DNA from: Oscillibacter ruminantium GH1
Lineage (GTDB): Bacteria; Bacillota; Clostridia; Oscillospirales; Oscillospiraceae
Assembly (NCBI RefSeq): GCF_000307265.1
Contig: NZ_DF158897.1
Span: 591,411 to 655,410, forward strand
Direction of reading: 5' to 3'
Length of the DNA stretch: 64,000 nucleotides
The position numbers and the translations under genes are program-made. The stretch's first letter is position 1. Every line of letters begins with the position of its first letter. Shown here piece after piece: positions 43,833 to 53,319 of the stretch. A model generated the notes under the pieces. It made no database searches. It saw only the letters and a program-made list of their open reading frames with translations, and was not told the origin of the DNA.

Positions 43833-45440
43833 ATGAGCGAGAAAAACGGGCAAAATGCGTTGGAGCGGAAACTGTACCGCTCCTTTCTTCTGCTGTCCGC
43901 ACTAGTGATCCTGCTGTCCCTGGGGCTGTCGCTTTACTTGGACCTGACCCGCCAAAGAAATCAGGTGGACGCGTCCATCAGCGGCTCGGCGGCCTATGTC
44001 AGTGAACTTCCAAGCGTGATCGCCATGCTGAAGGCGGGGTATCCGTCTCCCAACGCCACCCGGAGTATGGACGCTCTGTGCGACAGCATCGCGGACATCA
44101 GCTCGGCGGTGATCTGCGACAAGAGCGGGCTGCGCTTTTATCACACAGACCGTCAGAAAACCGGAGAGTCCTATGTGGACGGGGAGGAACGTCCCATTTT
44201 AGAGGGGGCGGAACCTTATATTACCACCGGGTACAGCACCATGGGGATGCAGCGCCGGGCGTTTCACGCCGTTCGCGGAGAGGACGGGGCAATCATCGGC
44301 TTTGTGATGGTGTCTGTGTTCAGCGGCGTCCTCACCGCACGGCTGAGAAATATATTGGTGCTTCATCTGGCCATTATGGCAGTGATGCTGCTGGTGAGCT
44401 TTTTCCTGACCCACGCGATTTTGCGTTTCCTGCGCCGGACGCTGATGGGCTTTCGCCCGGAGGAACTGCTCAGCCGCTATCTCCGGCAGGACGAGGTGCT
44501 GGGCGCTGTGGCAGAGGGGCTGGTAGCGTCCGACGCGGCGGGGAAGGTGCTCTTTGCCAATCCGGCGGCTCAGGCAATTTTTGGGGAAAATACCCCGCTG
44601 GTGGGGCGGTCTGTCGGGGAGTTGTTTCCCGATTCCCGGCAGGAGGAGGTGCTGCGCACCGGCAAGGCGGAGGAGCGCCGCTCTTGGATTGTGGACGGAC
44701 ACTCGGTGCTGGCGGGCCAGATTCCCATTCGGGAGCGGGAAAATGACGCGCCTCAGGGAGTCTTGACCATTCTCTATGACCGGACGGAGATGCTGCACAT
44801 GTCCGACGAGCTGTTTGGCGCGCGGAGCATGATCGACGCACTGCGCTCCTATAATCACGAATTTTCCAATAAGCTCCATGTGATTTTGGGCTATTTGGAA
44901 ACGGGGAAAACGCAGGAGGCCATCCGGTTTATCGTCAACAGCAACCTGATCTCCGGACAGCTGATCTGCCAGACCGCGGAAGCGCTGCGGGTATCCGAGC
45001 TGTGCGCGCTGATGATCGGGAAAATGCTCCACGCGGCGGAGCGGGGGATTTTGCTGACGCTGGGGGAAAACAGCGTGTGTATCGAGCAGGACCTGCTGAT
45101 CCCCGTGGAGGATATGGTGACCGTGATGGGCAACCTTTTGGAAAACGCCATCGAGGAGCTTTCCTCCGGCGAGCATCCTGTCCGGGAGATTGAGTTTGAA
45201 TTGTACTGCCGTCCGGACTGCAATCTGCTGGTGTGCAGCGACACCGGGGGCGGCATTTCGCCGCAGGTGCGCCAGCACATGTTTGAAAAAGGCGTTTCCA
45301 CCAAGGGCGCGTACCGGGGGACGGGACTCAACGCCGTGCAGACCGTGGTACGCCGGTACGGCGGAAAAATTGACGTGGAAACAGAACCGGGGGAGGGCAC
45401 CAGCTTTACCGTGACCTTTACCAGAGAGGAGGCGGAGTGA
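43833..45440 (+). CDS. Sensor histidine kinase, CitA/DcuS family
   Basis: The 535-residue kinase has two membrane helices (about 17-38 and 172-195) flanking an outer sensor domain, a cytosolic PAS domain (FANPAAQAIFGENTPLVGRS), and the SpoOB-type phosphoacceptor region YNHEFSNKLHVILGYLE (His342). The HATPase part has NLLENAIEELSSG and TGGGISPQVRQHMFEKG. Members sense dicarboxylates or citrate. The regulator gene overlaps (TGATG) and a glutamate symporter gene follows, so an acidic amino acid or carboxylate signal is plausible. Confidence 0.92.
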   Translation: MSEKNGQNALERKLYRSFLLLSALVILLSLGLSLYLDLTRQRNQVDASISGSAAYVSELPSVIAMLKAGYPSPNATRSMDALCDSIADISSAVICDKSGLRFYHTDRQKTGESYVDGEERPILEGAEPYITTGYSTMGMQRRAFHAVRGEDGAIIGFVMVSVFSGVLTARLRNILVLHLAIMAVMLLVSFFLTHAILRFLRRTLMGFRPEELLSRYLRQDEVLGAVAEGLVASDAAGKVLFANPAAQAIFGENTPLVGRSVGELFPDSRQEEVLRTGKAEERRSWIVDGHSVLAGQIPIRERENDAPQGVLTILYDRTEMLHMSDELFGARSMIDALRSYNHEFSNKLHVILGYLETGKTQEAIRFIVNSNLISGQLICQTAEALRVSELCALMIGKMLHAAERGILLTLGENSVCIEQDLLIPVEDMVTVMGNLLENAIEELSSGEHPVREIEFELYCRPDCNLLVCSDTGGGISPQVRQHMFEKGVSTKGAYRGTGLNAVQTVVRRYGGKIDVETEPGEGTSFTVTFTREEAE

Positions 45441-46117
45441 TGGTTTCCGTCATGATTATTGAGGACGATCCCATGGTGGCGGCCATTAACCGCCAGTATG
45501 TGGAGAACACGCCGGGCTTTGCTGTGGAGGCGGTGTTCCCCAGCGGCGTGGGCGCGTTGGAATATTTGAAAGGGCACGATGTGCCGTTGATTATTTTGGA
45601 CTTTTACACCCCTATGATGAACGGCATGGAATTTGTGGACCGGCTCCACGGCATGGGCAAAGCTCCGGCGATCATCATGGTCACCTCCGCCAGCGACGCG
45701 CAGACTATCCGGCAGATGTTTTTGCGGGGTGTGGTGGACTATTTGGTGAAACCCTTCGAGTATAAACGATTTCAGGAGGCGTTGGAACGGTTTCGCCAGA
45801 GTCGGGAGCAATGGGAGATTCAGGAGACGGCGCTGGATCAGGCGGCCATCGACCGCATGACGGTTGGCACAGGCCAGCCTGCCGTATCAGAGCCGCTGGC
45901 CAAGGGACTGAACGCCGCCACTATGCAGATGATTCGGGAATTTTTACAGGCTCATCGGGGCGAGGGCCACACCAGCGAGGAGGTGGCGGAGCAGGTGTGT
46001 CTGTCCCGTATCACGGTGCGGCGGTATATGAACTATTTGACCGAGATCCGGGAGATCAGCAGCCGCATTGATTATCAGACCGGCGGCAGGCCCTCCATTC
46101 AATACTACCTTGAGTAA
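45440..46117 (+). CDS. Response regulator, CitB/DcuR family
   Basis: The 225-residue protein has a receiver domain (MIIEDDPMVAAI, phosphorylated Asp54 in IILDFYTP, Lys in VDYLVKPFEY) and a C-terminal HTH (TSEEVAEQVCLSRITVRRY). It pairs with the kinase, whose TGA overlaps the ATG (TGATG), with GGAGG seven bases upstream. The GltS-type gene after the 190-bp gap is a likely target. Confidence 0.93.
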   Translation: MVSVMIIEDDPMVAAINRQYVENTPGFAVEAVFPSGVGALEYLKGHDVPLIILDFYTPMMNGMEFVDRLHGMGKAPAIIMVTSASDAQTIRQMFLRGVVDYLVKPFEYKRFQEALERFRQSREQWEIQETALDQAAIDRMTVGTGQPAVSEPLAKGLNAATMQMIREFLQAHRGEGHTSEEVAEQVCLSRITVRRYMNYLTEIREISSRIDYQTGGRPSIQYYLE

Positions 46118-46310
46118 AATAAACAAAAAAAGAAGTCGAAAGCTGTACGAAAAGGCAAAAATGTCGAAAATTTTACCTACTAAACGTTTACGATAGTTAC
46201 TAAAAATTGAAATTTCTTCTCTCCCCTTTATATACTGAGAGCGTGTTAGGGTTATGCTAAGGAAGGTTCCGGAGAAAAAGGGGCCGACAGTTAGGAAGGG
46301 AAGAATATCT
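46118..46310. promoter_or_regulatory. Upstream region of gltS with repeated AT-rich sites
   Basis: The gap contains TTTACCTACTAAACG and TTTACGATAGTTACTAA in tandem about 15 bp apart (46,170-46,205). The spacing is suggestive of binding sites for the adjacent CitB-type regulator. TATACT near 46,230 may be the -10. No gene present. Confidence 0.45.
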
Positions 46311-47561
46311 ATGGAAAACATTTTAGGTTATTTTGGGACCTATACTCCCGCCGCAGACGGAGCCATCGCTTCGTTCAAGTTTGAGTACCTCTCTGCATTG
46401 GGCTTTGCCGCCTTTGTGATTTTCTTAGGCCGGGCCATTGTAAGGCACTCCAAGCTCTTGCAGAAGTATGCGATCCCCGCGCCGGTAGTTTCCGGCCTGA
46501 TTTTTTCGCTGGTCGTCTCCTTCATCAAAATGTCCGGTGCGATGGCATTTTCCTTCGACGTGACGGTGATGAAAGACCTGTGCCAGAATCTGTTCTTCCT
46601 GTGCGTGGGCTTCGGCTTCAGCTGGAAGATGATCAAGCACGCCGGCGGCAAGCTGTGCGTTCTGATTGCCGTGGGCGCCTGTCTGCTAATTACGCTGCAG
46701 GATTTGCTGGGTGTTGCCATCGGCAATCTGGTGGGTCTGCACCCGCTGCTGGCGCTTCAGTGTTCCTCCTCCGCTATGAGCGGCGGCGTGGGCACTGCCT
46801 CCGCCTTTGGCCCTATTTTTGAGAATATGGGTGCGCCGGAGGCCACCACCATCGGCGTTGCCGCCGGTACGCTGGGCAACATCATGGGCTCTTTAATTGG
46901 CGGCCCTGTGGCCGCGTTCCTCATCAGCCGTCACGGACTGAAAGCCGACCCCAACGACAAGCCGGAAGCAGTGATGTCCGGTGAAGCAACCCGTCTGGAT
47001 AACGGCCGCATGATCTCTATGTTTGCAATGTGCTTGCTGCTGGCTGCGCTGGGAATGCCCATCTACATGCTGCTGGACAGCATTCCCATGATCGAGATGC
47101 CCAAGTTCATCGGCTGCCTGTTTGCCGGCGCGATTGCCCGCAACGTGATGGAAGCCTTCCACATCAAGTTCTACACCCCGGAAGTGGACGCCATTGAGCA
47201 TATGTTCCTGGAGCTGTATCTGGCGCTGGTGCTGATGACCATTGATATCACTAAGCTGGCGCCTGTGGCGGGCCAGATGGGCGTGATCCTGATTGGTCAG
47301 GCGATTTTGATGGCCCTGTTCGGCATCTTTGTCTCTTACAACATGTTTGGCCGGGACTACGGTGCAGCGGTTATGGCCGCCGGCAACTGCGGTTGGGGCT
47401 GCGGCTCCGGACCCAACGCCGTGGCCAACGAAAAAGCGGTTATGGACCAGTATGGTTGGCACAATATTGCTTGGGTGCTGTATCCCTCTTTTGCAGTTAT
47501 CATTGACGATATCTACAATCCCATTTTCCTCTCTCTGTTTGGCAGTTTCTTGGTGCGCTGA
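46311..47561 (+). CDS. gltS: GltS-type sodium/glutamate symporter
   Basis: The 416-residue transporter has ten or more helices in two inverted halves, with SSSAMSGGVGTASAFGPIFE and the matching second-half segment AAGNCGWGCGSGPNAVANEK as ion/substrate loops. It is close to GltS, which imports glutamate with sodium. ATG 46311 follows AGGAAGGG. Position after a CitA/CitB-type system suggests signal-dependent expression. Related carboxylate carriers cannot be excluded. Confidence 0.88.
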   Translation: MENILGYFGTYTPAADGAIASFKFEYLSALGFAAFVIFLGRAIVRHSKLLQKYAIPAPVVSGLIFSLVVSFIKMSGAMAFSFDVTVMKDLCQNLFFLCVGFGFSWKMIKHAGGKLCVLIAVGACLLITLQDLLGVAIGNLVGLHPLLALQCSSSAMSGGVGTASAFGPIFENMGAPEATTIGVAAGTLGNIMGSLIGGPVAAFLISRHGLKADPNDKPEAVMSGEATRLDNGRMISMFAMCLLLAALGMPIYMLLDSIPMIEMPKFIGCLFAGAIARNVMEAFHIKFYTPEVDAIEHMFLELYLALVLMTIDITKLAPVAGQMGVILIGQAILMALFGIFVSYNMFGRDYGAAVMAAGNCGWGCGSGPNAVANEKAVMDQYGWHNIAWVLYPSFAVIIDDIYNPIFLSLFGSFLVR

Positions 47562-47582
47562 GAAAAACAACAATGATTGATA

Positions 47583-47620
47583 AGCAGAGCGGGCGTCCCA
47601 CAGGGGACGCCCGCTCTGCT
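47583..47620. terminator. gltS terminator
   Basis: A perfect 17-bp stem (AGCAGAGCGGGCGTCCC) with ACAG loop after the gltS stop; the T run is weak, and it may serve in both directions. Confidence 0.7.
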
Positions 47621-47653
47621 TATAAAAGCATGGAAAAATATCGAAGACCGTGC

Positions 47654-47864
47654 TATAATTAAGTACGAAGCAAATCTGATATGCGCATCTGTCCGCTTTG
47701 CAGGCGGGCTGCTTCATCAAAATATCGCACAGTGACTCCAATTCGTGCGTGTGTCCGCAAAGCGGGCGCACGTTTATTTGGGTTTTGTTGCGGATGTCCG
47801 TATGCGGTTCGCACTTGTGCGGGGTTACCTTAAAAAAGAAAACCATGAAAGGGATGGTGAGAGG
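47654..47864 (+). promoter_or_regulatory. Promoter and 200-base structured leader of TAXI gene
   Basis: An extended -10 (TGC-TATAAT, 47651-47659) starts a leader of about 200 bases. It contains an 11-bp hairpin with G-U pairs (CGTGTGTCCGC AAA GCGGGCGCACG) near 47,747-47,772 followed by T-rich sequence, and an earlier TCCGC...GCGGG segment that could compete. No known riboswitch motif recognised. Confidence 0.45.
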
Positions 47865-48863
47865 ATGGGAAAGAATGTTGGTCGTCTGCGGCGCCGAATT
47901 TTTGCGGGCCTTTTGGCGGCAATCTGTTTGCTGCCGGGCTGCGGCCTGAAAGGACGGCAGGGAACTCCGAAGGAGATTCGGGTTCTGACCATCGGCACCG
48001 CCGACAGCGGCGGCACCATGTACCCAGTGGGCCGGGCGGTGGCGGAAGTGCTGGATCAATACACGCCATCCCTGAAAATCAATACCAGCGCGTCCAGCGG
48101 CTCCTTTACCAATGTGGAAAGCCTGCGGGACGGACAGATCGACATGGGTTTGGTCAGCGGCGACGTGGCGTGGCGCGCTTGGCACGGCAAGGACGAATTT
48201 GAAGACAGCCCCATGCCCAGCCTGCGGGTGATTGGCGCGCTGTATGTGAGCCTGTCCAACTGGATGGTTCCGGAGTCCCTTGATATTGAGTATGTCCATG
48301 ACCTTTTGGGAATGCGGGTGGCCGTTGGTCCGGAAGATTCCGCCACAGAGGTTTCCGCGCGGGCCGCGCTTTCCGCCGTGGGGCTGAGTGTTGACAACAC
48401 CGTGCTTGAAAATCAAGGGCTTGGCTCCGGCGGAGAAGCGCTGCTGAACGGAGAGTTGGACGCGCTCTATGGGTTTGCCGGAATACCGGTCAAGGGCCTG
48501 AGCGATTTGGCAGAGCAAACGCCCTGCCGCCTTCTGCGGTTCACGGAGGAGGAACTGGACGCCATTTTGCAGGGAAACACCCAGTATATCCGGGGCGTGA
48601 TTCCCGCCGGAACTTACCCCGGGCAGACGGAGGATATTGAAACCTTTGGCGTGAAGTGCCTGCTGTGCGTAAACGCGGACATGGACGACGATTTGGCGGG
48701 GACCATTGCCCGGATTCTCTGGGAGTCTGCCGACGGGCTGAAGGAACGGCACGCCGCCCTCTCCGCCATAAGCGAGGACGGATTCCTATACCGCAATCTT
48801 CCGGTGCCCCTCCATCCCGGAGCGGCGCAGTTCTATCGCGATCAGGGGCTTTTGCAGGGGTAA
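47865..48863 (+). CDS. TAXI family TRAP transporter binding lipoprotein (orphan)
   Basis: The 332-residue protein has a lipoprotein signal ending LLPGC (Cys26) and then the TAXI/NMT1-like fold: LTIGTADSGGTMYPVGRAVA, STSASSGSFTNVESLRDGQ-like and LNGELDALYGFAG. TAXI proteins bind organic acids such as glutamate or succinate for a TRAP permease. No permease gene is adjacent. ATG 47865 follows GTGAGAGG; the long upstream frame has no ribosome site. Confidence 0.9.
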   Translation: MGKNVGRLRRRIFAGLLAAICLLPGCGLKGRQGTPKEIRVLTIGTADSGGTMYPVGRAVAEVLDQYTPSLKINTSASSGSFTNVESLRDGQIDMGLVSGDVAWRAWHGKDEFEDSPMPSLRVIGALYVSLSNWMVPESLDIEYVHDLLGMRVAVGPEDSATEVSARAALSAVGLSVDNTVLENQGLGSGGEALLNGELDALYGFAGIPVKGLSDLAEQTPCRLLRFTEEELDAILQGNTQYIRGVIPAGTYPGQTEDIETFGVKCLLCVNADMDDDLAGTIARILWESADGLKERHAALSAISEDGFLYRNLPVPLHPGAAQFYRDQGLLQG

Positions 48864-48967
48864 CGCCGCCGTTTTTTCCATGGTTGCCGCCGATGCGCGA
48901 AAAGGTTCGCCTTTGTGCGATTTTGCCGGATGAATTCTGCGCCTGCATCAAAAATTTGTGAAAACTA

Positions 48968-48996
48968 TTGTGAACCGGCCGGACAAGCGCTATAAT
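48968..48996 (+). promoter_or_regulatory. Promoter of secreted 5'-nucleotidase gene
   Basis: TTGTGA, 17-base spacer, TATAAT (48991-48996); the start codon is 42 bases downstream. Confidence 0.75.
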
Positions 48997-49038
48997 GGAG
49001 CCATCTCCCGTTGGGAATATCTTGAAGGAGGCTGAAAG

Positions 49039-51048
49039 ATGAAAAGGAAAAAACTCTCAGCATTGCTCCTGGCTCTGGTCATGGCGGTCAGTCTGGCTGT
49101 TCCTGCTTTGGCGGCGGACACCACTCAGACGGTCACCATCCTCCAGACCAGCGACCTGCACGGCATGATTAACCCCTATGACTACGCATCCAACAAGGAA
49201 AGCAAGACCAGCATGGCCCACGCGGCGGCGATCATTGCGGCGGAGCGGAAGACGGACCCAAATCTGCTCCTGATCGACACCGGCGACTCCACACAGGCCA
49301 ACTACATTCAGGAATTTAAGGACGAAGTGCCCGAACCCATGATCGACGCCCTGAACTATCTGAAATATGATGCTTGGACTCTGGGCAACCACGAGTTTAA
49401 CTTCGGCTTCAACTACGTAACGAAGGAAATCAAGGAATTCAACGGCGTCACTCTGGCGGGCAACATCTATCAGAAAAACGGCTCCCGCTGGCTGGACGCT
49501 TACAAAATTTTTGACGTGAACGGCGTGAAGGTGGCCGTGTTCGGTATCGACGCGCCCCACATTCCCATCTGGGAAAAATCCGACCCCACCCACTATAACA
49601 ACATGACCTTTACCACGCCCATGGAGGAGACTGGCAAGATCCTCAAGGAACTGGAAGGCAAGGCGGATGTGATTATCGGTTCCATCCACTATGGTCTGGA
49701 CGGCGAATACGGCACCGAGGGTATCCGTCAGGTAGCCGAGAAATACGGCGATCAGATTGACGCGCTGTTTATCGGTCATGCTCACTCCAAGGTGAACGAA
49801 ACCATCAACGGCGTGCCCGTGCTGGAGCCCGGCTCCAACGCCCAATATGTTTCCAAGGTCACCTTCTCTCTGGAGAAAAAGGACGGCAAGTGGGACGTGG
49901 CCAAGACCGACGCCGGTCTGATCGACTGCTCCACCGTCACTCCGGATGCGGCTTTCCTGACAAAATTCAAGTCTCTGGATCAAAAGAGCAAGGCTTTGGC
50001 TGCCAAGCAGGTGGGTGAGGTCGGTGAGACGTTCCTAAACCCCGTGGAAGTTCTTCCCGGCATTCCCAGCGCCATTTTGGAGGACAACGCCGTTCTCGAT
50101 CTCATCAACAAGGTGCAGATGGAAGAGGTGGGCGCGGATGTGTCTCTGGCCGCCCTGTTTGATTCCACCTCCAATCTGGAAAAGGGTCCCTTCCTGAATC
50201 GGGACAGCGTGAAAATCTACAAGTATGACAACACGCTGTACGGCGTGAAGGTCACCGGCAAGCAGCTCAAGGCCATCATGGAGCTGCAGGCGGGCAACTT
50301 CTTCAACCAGTACAAGGCGGGGGATGTGACCATCAGCTTCAACCCCGACATCCGGATGTACAACTACGACGAGTTTGCCGGTGTGAACTATGAGATCAAC
50401 ATCTCCAAGCCCGCCGGTTCCCGCATCCAGAACGTCACCTATCAGGGCAAGCCCCTCAGCGACACCCAGACGCTGGTGCTGGCGCTGAACAACTACCGCT
50501 ATGGCGGCCTTGTCACCGCGGGACTTTTGAACGAGTCCGACGTGGTGTACGAGGGCGGCGCGGTTCGCGATATGATTACCAATTATGTGGCGGCGATGAA
50601 GACGCCCCTGATGCCCGAGTGCGACCACAACTGGAAGATCGTGGGCGCGGATCTCAACGATCCCCAGAAGGACTTGATCTATGAGAAGGTCCGTTCCGGC
50701 GAGATCACCGTCCCCACCTCTGAGGATGGACGCACACCCAACATCGCCTCACTGAACGGTCCCGAGCTGCGGACTGCGGGCAAGCTGCCCGCGCTGACCG
50801 GCGGAGAGACAGCCACCACCCCAACGACTCCGGCCAAGCCCACCGTGCCTGTCACGCCCACAACACCCAGCACCCCCGTGGCCGGCGGTTCCTATACCGT
50901 GAAGTCGGGTGACTGCCTGTGGAGCATCTCTCAGGAGTTCTACGGTACCGGCACCAAGTGGACCGTGATCTATCGGGCCAACACCGCGATCATCAAGAAT
51001 GCCAACGACATTCAGGTTGGTCAGGTTCTGACGATTCCCGCGGCCTAA
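49039..51048 (+). CDS. Secreted 5'-nucleotidase/metallophosphatase with LysM domain
   Basis: The 669-residue protein has a signal peptide (ALLLALVMAVSLAVPALA), a UshA-type metallophosphatase domain with TSDLHG, IDTGDS, GNHEFNFGF and GHAHSKVNE ligands (about 35-265), the 5_nucleotid_C domain with NRDSVKIY and FNPDIRMYNY (about 330-520), a Thr/Pro linker (about 590-620), and a C-terminal LysM (SYTVKSGDCLWSISQEFYG). It probably hydrolyses nucleotides outside the cell and stays bound to peptidoglycan through LysM. Confidence 0.95.
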   Translation: MKRKKLSALLLALVMAVSLAVPALAADTTQTVTILQTSDLHGMINPYDYASNKESKTSMAHAAAIIAAERKTDPNLLLIDTGDSTQANYIQEFKDEVPEPMIDALNYLKYDAWTLGNHEFNFGFNYVTKEIKEFNGVTLAGNIYQKNGSRWLDAYKIFDVNGVKVAVFGIDAPHIPIWEKSDPTHYNNMTFTTPMEETGKILKELEGKADVIIGSIHYGLDGEYGTEGIRQVAEKYGDQIDALFIGHAHSKVNETINGVPVLEPGSNAQYVSKVTFSLEKKDGKWDVAKTDAGLIDCSTVTPDAAFLTKFKSLDQKSKALAAKQVGEVGETFLNPVEVLPGIPSAILEDNAVLDLINKVQMEEVGADVSLAALFDSTSNLEKGPFLNRDSVKIYKYDNTLYGVKVTGKQLKAIMELQAGNFFNQYKAGDVTISFNPDIRMYNYDEFAGVNYEINISKPAGSRIQNVTYQGKPLSDTQTLVLALNNYRYGGLVTAGLLNESDVVYEGGAVRDMITNYVAAMKTPLMPECDHNWKIVGADLNDPQKDLIYEKVRSGEITVPTSEDGRTPNIASLNGPELRTAGKLPALTGGETATTPTTPAKPTVPVTPTTPSTPVAGGSYTVKSGDCLWSISQEFYGTGTKWTVIYRANTAIIKNANDIQVGQVLTIPAA

Positions 51049-51067
51049 CCCTACTGTGCATTGAAAA

Positions 51068-51103
51068 CGAGAGACGCCCTTCGAGGGCGTCTCTCGTCTT
51101 TTT
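51068..51103 (+). terminator. Terminator of 5'-nucleotidase gene
   Basis: ACGAGAGACGCCC with TTCG tetraloop and complement, followed by CTTTTT. Confidence 0.92.
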
Positions 51104-51228
51104 GGCGTCGCTCTTGCCCCAACCTGAAAAAAAGCGTATGATAAATCTATAAAATTGCGCGATTTTCAAAAACCGCGCCAAAATGGAAGCCGTCCGTACA
51201 CTGCGGGCGGAAAGCAGGATGGGGGCGT

Positions 51229-52416
51229 ATGAAGATGGAGCTGCTGGATACGCAGGCGGCGGGGTTGTACGGGGAAATGCTGGCCTTTAAAGAGGATCTG
51301 CACCGTCACCCGGAGAGCAGTTTTCAGGAACGGCGGACGACCGAGCTGCTGAAGGAAAAGCTGGCCGCACTGGGCCTTTGCCCGGTGGACATGGGGATGG
51401 ACACCGGCGTGGTGGCGGTTTTGGAAGGGGAGAGGCATGGCAAGACTGCCGCTTTGCGGGCGGACATCGACGCCATCGCCCAAACGGAGAACCAGAACCA
51501 CGTTGTCCGCTCAGAAACGGCGGGGTTGATGCACGGCTGCGGCCACGACTTTCATACCGCCTGTCTCTATGGCGCGGCAAAGCTGCTTTCTGCCCGAAAA
51601 GAGACGCTTTCCGGCAGGGTGGCATTTTTGTTTCAGCCCGCCGAGGAGGAGACGCAGGGCGCGCGCACGCTGCTGGACCACGGGCTTTGGGAGCGAATGG
51701 GCGGAAAGCCGGACTGCATCTTCGGTCTGCACAATCGTCCGGAGCTGCCGGCGGGACAGATTGCCGTACGGAATGGGCCGATTATGGCGGGAAAGATCAA
51801 TTTTCGCGTGATACTGCGGGGAAGACCGGGCCACGGGGGATCGCCCCACAAATGCGTGGACCCGGTGGTGGCTGGGGCGGCACTGATTGACGGGGTGCAG
51901 ACCATTGTCAGCCGCAGCACCGACCCGCAGGACGCGCTGGTATGTGCGGTGTACTCGGTTCACACAGATGCGCCGGACTTTTTCGTTCCGTCCTCTCTCT
52001 CCGTAACGGGCAGCATCCGCTATCTCCGGGACGCGGCGGGCCAGCGGGCGGCGCAGCGGCTGCGGGATCTGGCGGCGGGGGTGGCCGCGGCTTACGAATG
52101 TCAGGCGGAGACGCAGCTGCTTCCGCAGGTTCCGGTGACGCGGAACGCCGCCTCTTTGGCAGAGATCGCGGAATGCGCCGCAGCGGAGACTGCGGGCGCT
52201 GAAAACGTGGCCTGTCCGCCGCCGGACATGGGCAGCGAGGATTTTGCGGTGTACGGGCAGGAGGTTCCCGCCTTTTTCTACTGGCTGGGCAGTGGATTTC
52301 CGGGGCGGGAAAACGCCCCGTGGCACAGCCCGGATTTCTGCACCAACGACGCGGCACTGCCTTTGGGCGCGGCGCTGCTGGCGCGGTCGGCACTGCTGGC
52401 GCTGGAGCGCCTTTGA
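51229..52416 (+). CDS. M20 family amidohydrolase (second copy)
   Basis: The 395-residue protein is in the same M20D group as the enzyme at 28,050 but diverged: RADIDAIAQTENQ, MHGCGHDFHTACL, FQPAEEETQGARTL and the closing PPDMGSEDFAVYGQEVPAFF. It likely hydrolyses N-acyl amino acids or amino acid conjugates with two metal ions. It precedes the patatin-like gene by 17 bp and probably shares its transcript. Confidence 0.92.
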   Translation: MKMELLDTQAAGLYGEMLAFKEDLHRHPESSFQERRTTELLKEKLAALGLCPVDMGMDTGVVAVLEGERHGKTAALRADIDAIAQTENQNHVVRSETAGLMHGCGHDFHTACLYGAAKLLSARKETLSGRVAFLFQPAEEETQGARTLLDHGLWERMGGKPDCIFGLHNRPELPAGQIAVRNGPIMAGKINFRVILRGRPGHGGSPHKCVDPVVAGAALIDGVQTIVSRSTDPQDALVCAVYSVHTDAPDFFVPSSLSVTGSIRYLRDAAGQRAAQRLRDLAAGVAAAYECQAETQLLPQVPVTRNAASLAEIAECAAAETAGAENVACPPPDMGSEDFAVYGQEVPAFFYWLGSGFPGRENAPWHSPDFCTNDAALPLGAALLARSALLALERL

Positions 52417-52433
52417 ACGTTTGAGGTGAAGAG

Positions 52434-53282
52434 ATGAAATCAGGAATTGTTTTAGAAGGCGGGGCACTCCGCACCATTTTTTCTACCGGTGTATGCGACG
52501 CGCTGCTGGACGCGGGACTGCTGCCGGACTATTTTATCGGCGTATCCGCCGGGGCGGCTTACGGCGTGAGCTATCTTTCGCGGCAGAAGTGGCGGAATCT
52601 GAACATCGTCTGCCATTACGCCAATGACCGGCGGTACATGGGCGTTGGAAATCTGCTGGACCGCAAAAACCGGTCTTATTTTGGGCTGAAGTTTGCCTAT
52701 GAGGATATCCCAAACCAGTATATCCCCTTTGACTACAAGGCGTTTGCCGCTTATCCCGGCGAAGCGGAGGCGGTTTTGACAAATTTAAATACCGGAAAAG
52801 CGGATTATCTCCCCATTCCTCGGCAGGACGAGCATTTCACGGTTTTACAGGCCACCTGCGCCATGCCGCTGCTGTTCCCCATCTTCCATATTAACGATCA
52901 GCCCTATTTGGACGGCGGCTGCGCCGACCCGATCCCGTGGCAGCGGGCGCTGGAGCAGGGCTGTGAGCATTTGTTGGTGGTGCTGACGCGGGAGCGTTCT
53001 TACGTCCGGGGCGCGGAGAAAACCGACCGGCTTATCCAGCGGCACTACCGGAACTATCCGAATTTTCTGGATACCATGCGCCGCCGGGCGGACGATTACA
53101 ACGAAAACAGGGAACGGCTGTTCCAGCTGGAACGGGAGGGCCGGGTGATGGTGATTGCACCGGAATCCACGAAGGGTTATTCCCGAACGGAAAAGGATTT
53201 GGAGAAGATCCGAGCCCTGTGGCAGGACGGATACTTTCAGGGGCGTACCGCCGCGCCGAAACTGACGGAGCTTTGGAAGTAA
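52434..53282 (+). CDS. Patatin-like phospholipase
   Basis: The 282-residue protein has the oxyanion loop LEGGALRTIFSTGV, the nucleophile elbow GVSAGA (Ser38) and DGG with the second catalytic residue Asp160, the Ser-Asp dyad of patatin acyl hydrolases (YjjU-like). No membrane segment or signal, so it acts in the cytoplasm on lipid or acyl substrates. It starts at ATG 52434 behind GAGGTGAAG, right after the M20 gene. Confidence 0.92.
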   Translation: MKSGIVLEGGALRTIFSTGVCDALLDAGLLPDYFIGVSAGAAYGVSYLSRQKWRNLNIVCHYANDRRYMGVGNLLDRKNRSYFGLKFAYEDIPNQYIPFDYKAFAAYPGEAEAVLTNLNTGKADYLPIPRQDEHFTVLQATCAMPLLFPIFHINDQPYLDGGCADPIPWQRALEQGCEHLLVVLTRERSYVRGAEKTDRLIQRHYRNYPNFLDTMRRRADDYNENRERLFQLEREGRVMVIAPESTKGYSRTEKDLEKIRALWQDGYFQGRTAAPKLTELWK

Positions 53283-53302
53283 GTGGGGACGGCGAGGGAG
53301 AT

Positions 53303-53319
53303 TTTACGTAGATTTAACA
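53303..53319 (+). promoter_or_regulatory. PhoP-box-like direct repeat
   Basis: TTTACG and TTAACA are separated by 5 bp, giving the 11-bp period of Firmicutes PhoP sites. They lie 33 bp before a TATAAT (53352-53357) in front of the phosphate transporter gene. Confidence 0.5.

Noticed and set aside
46893-48752. A 619-codon minus frame over gltS and the TAXI gene
   Set aside because: It crosses two clear genes, a terminator and a promoter; no family resemblance.
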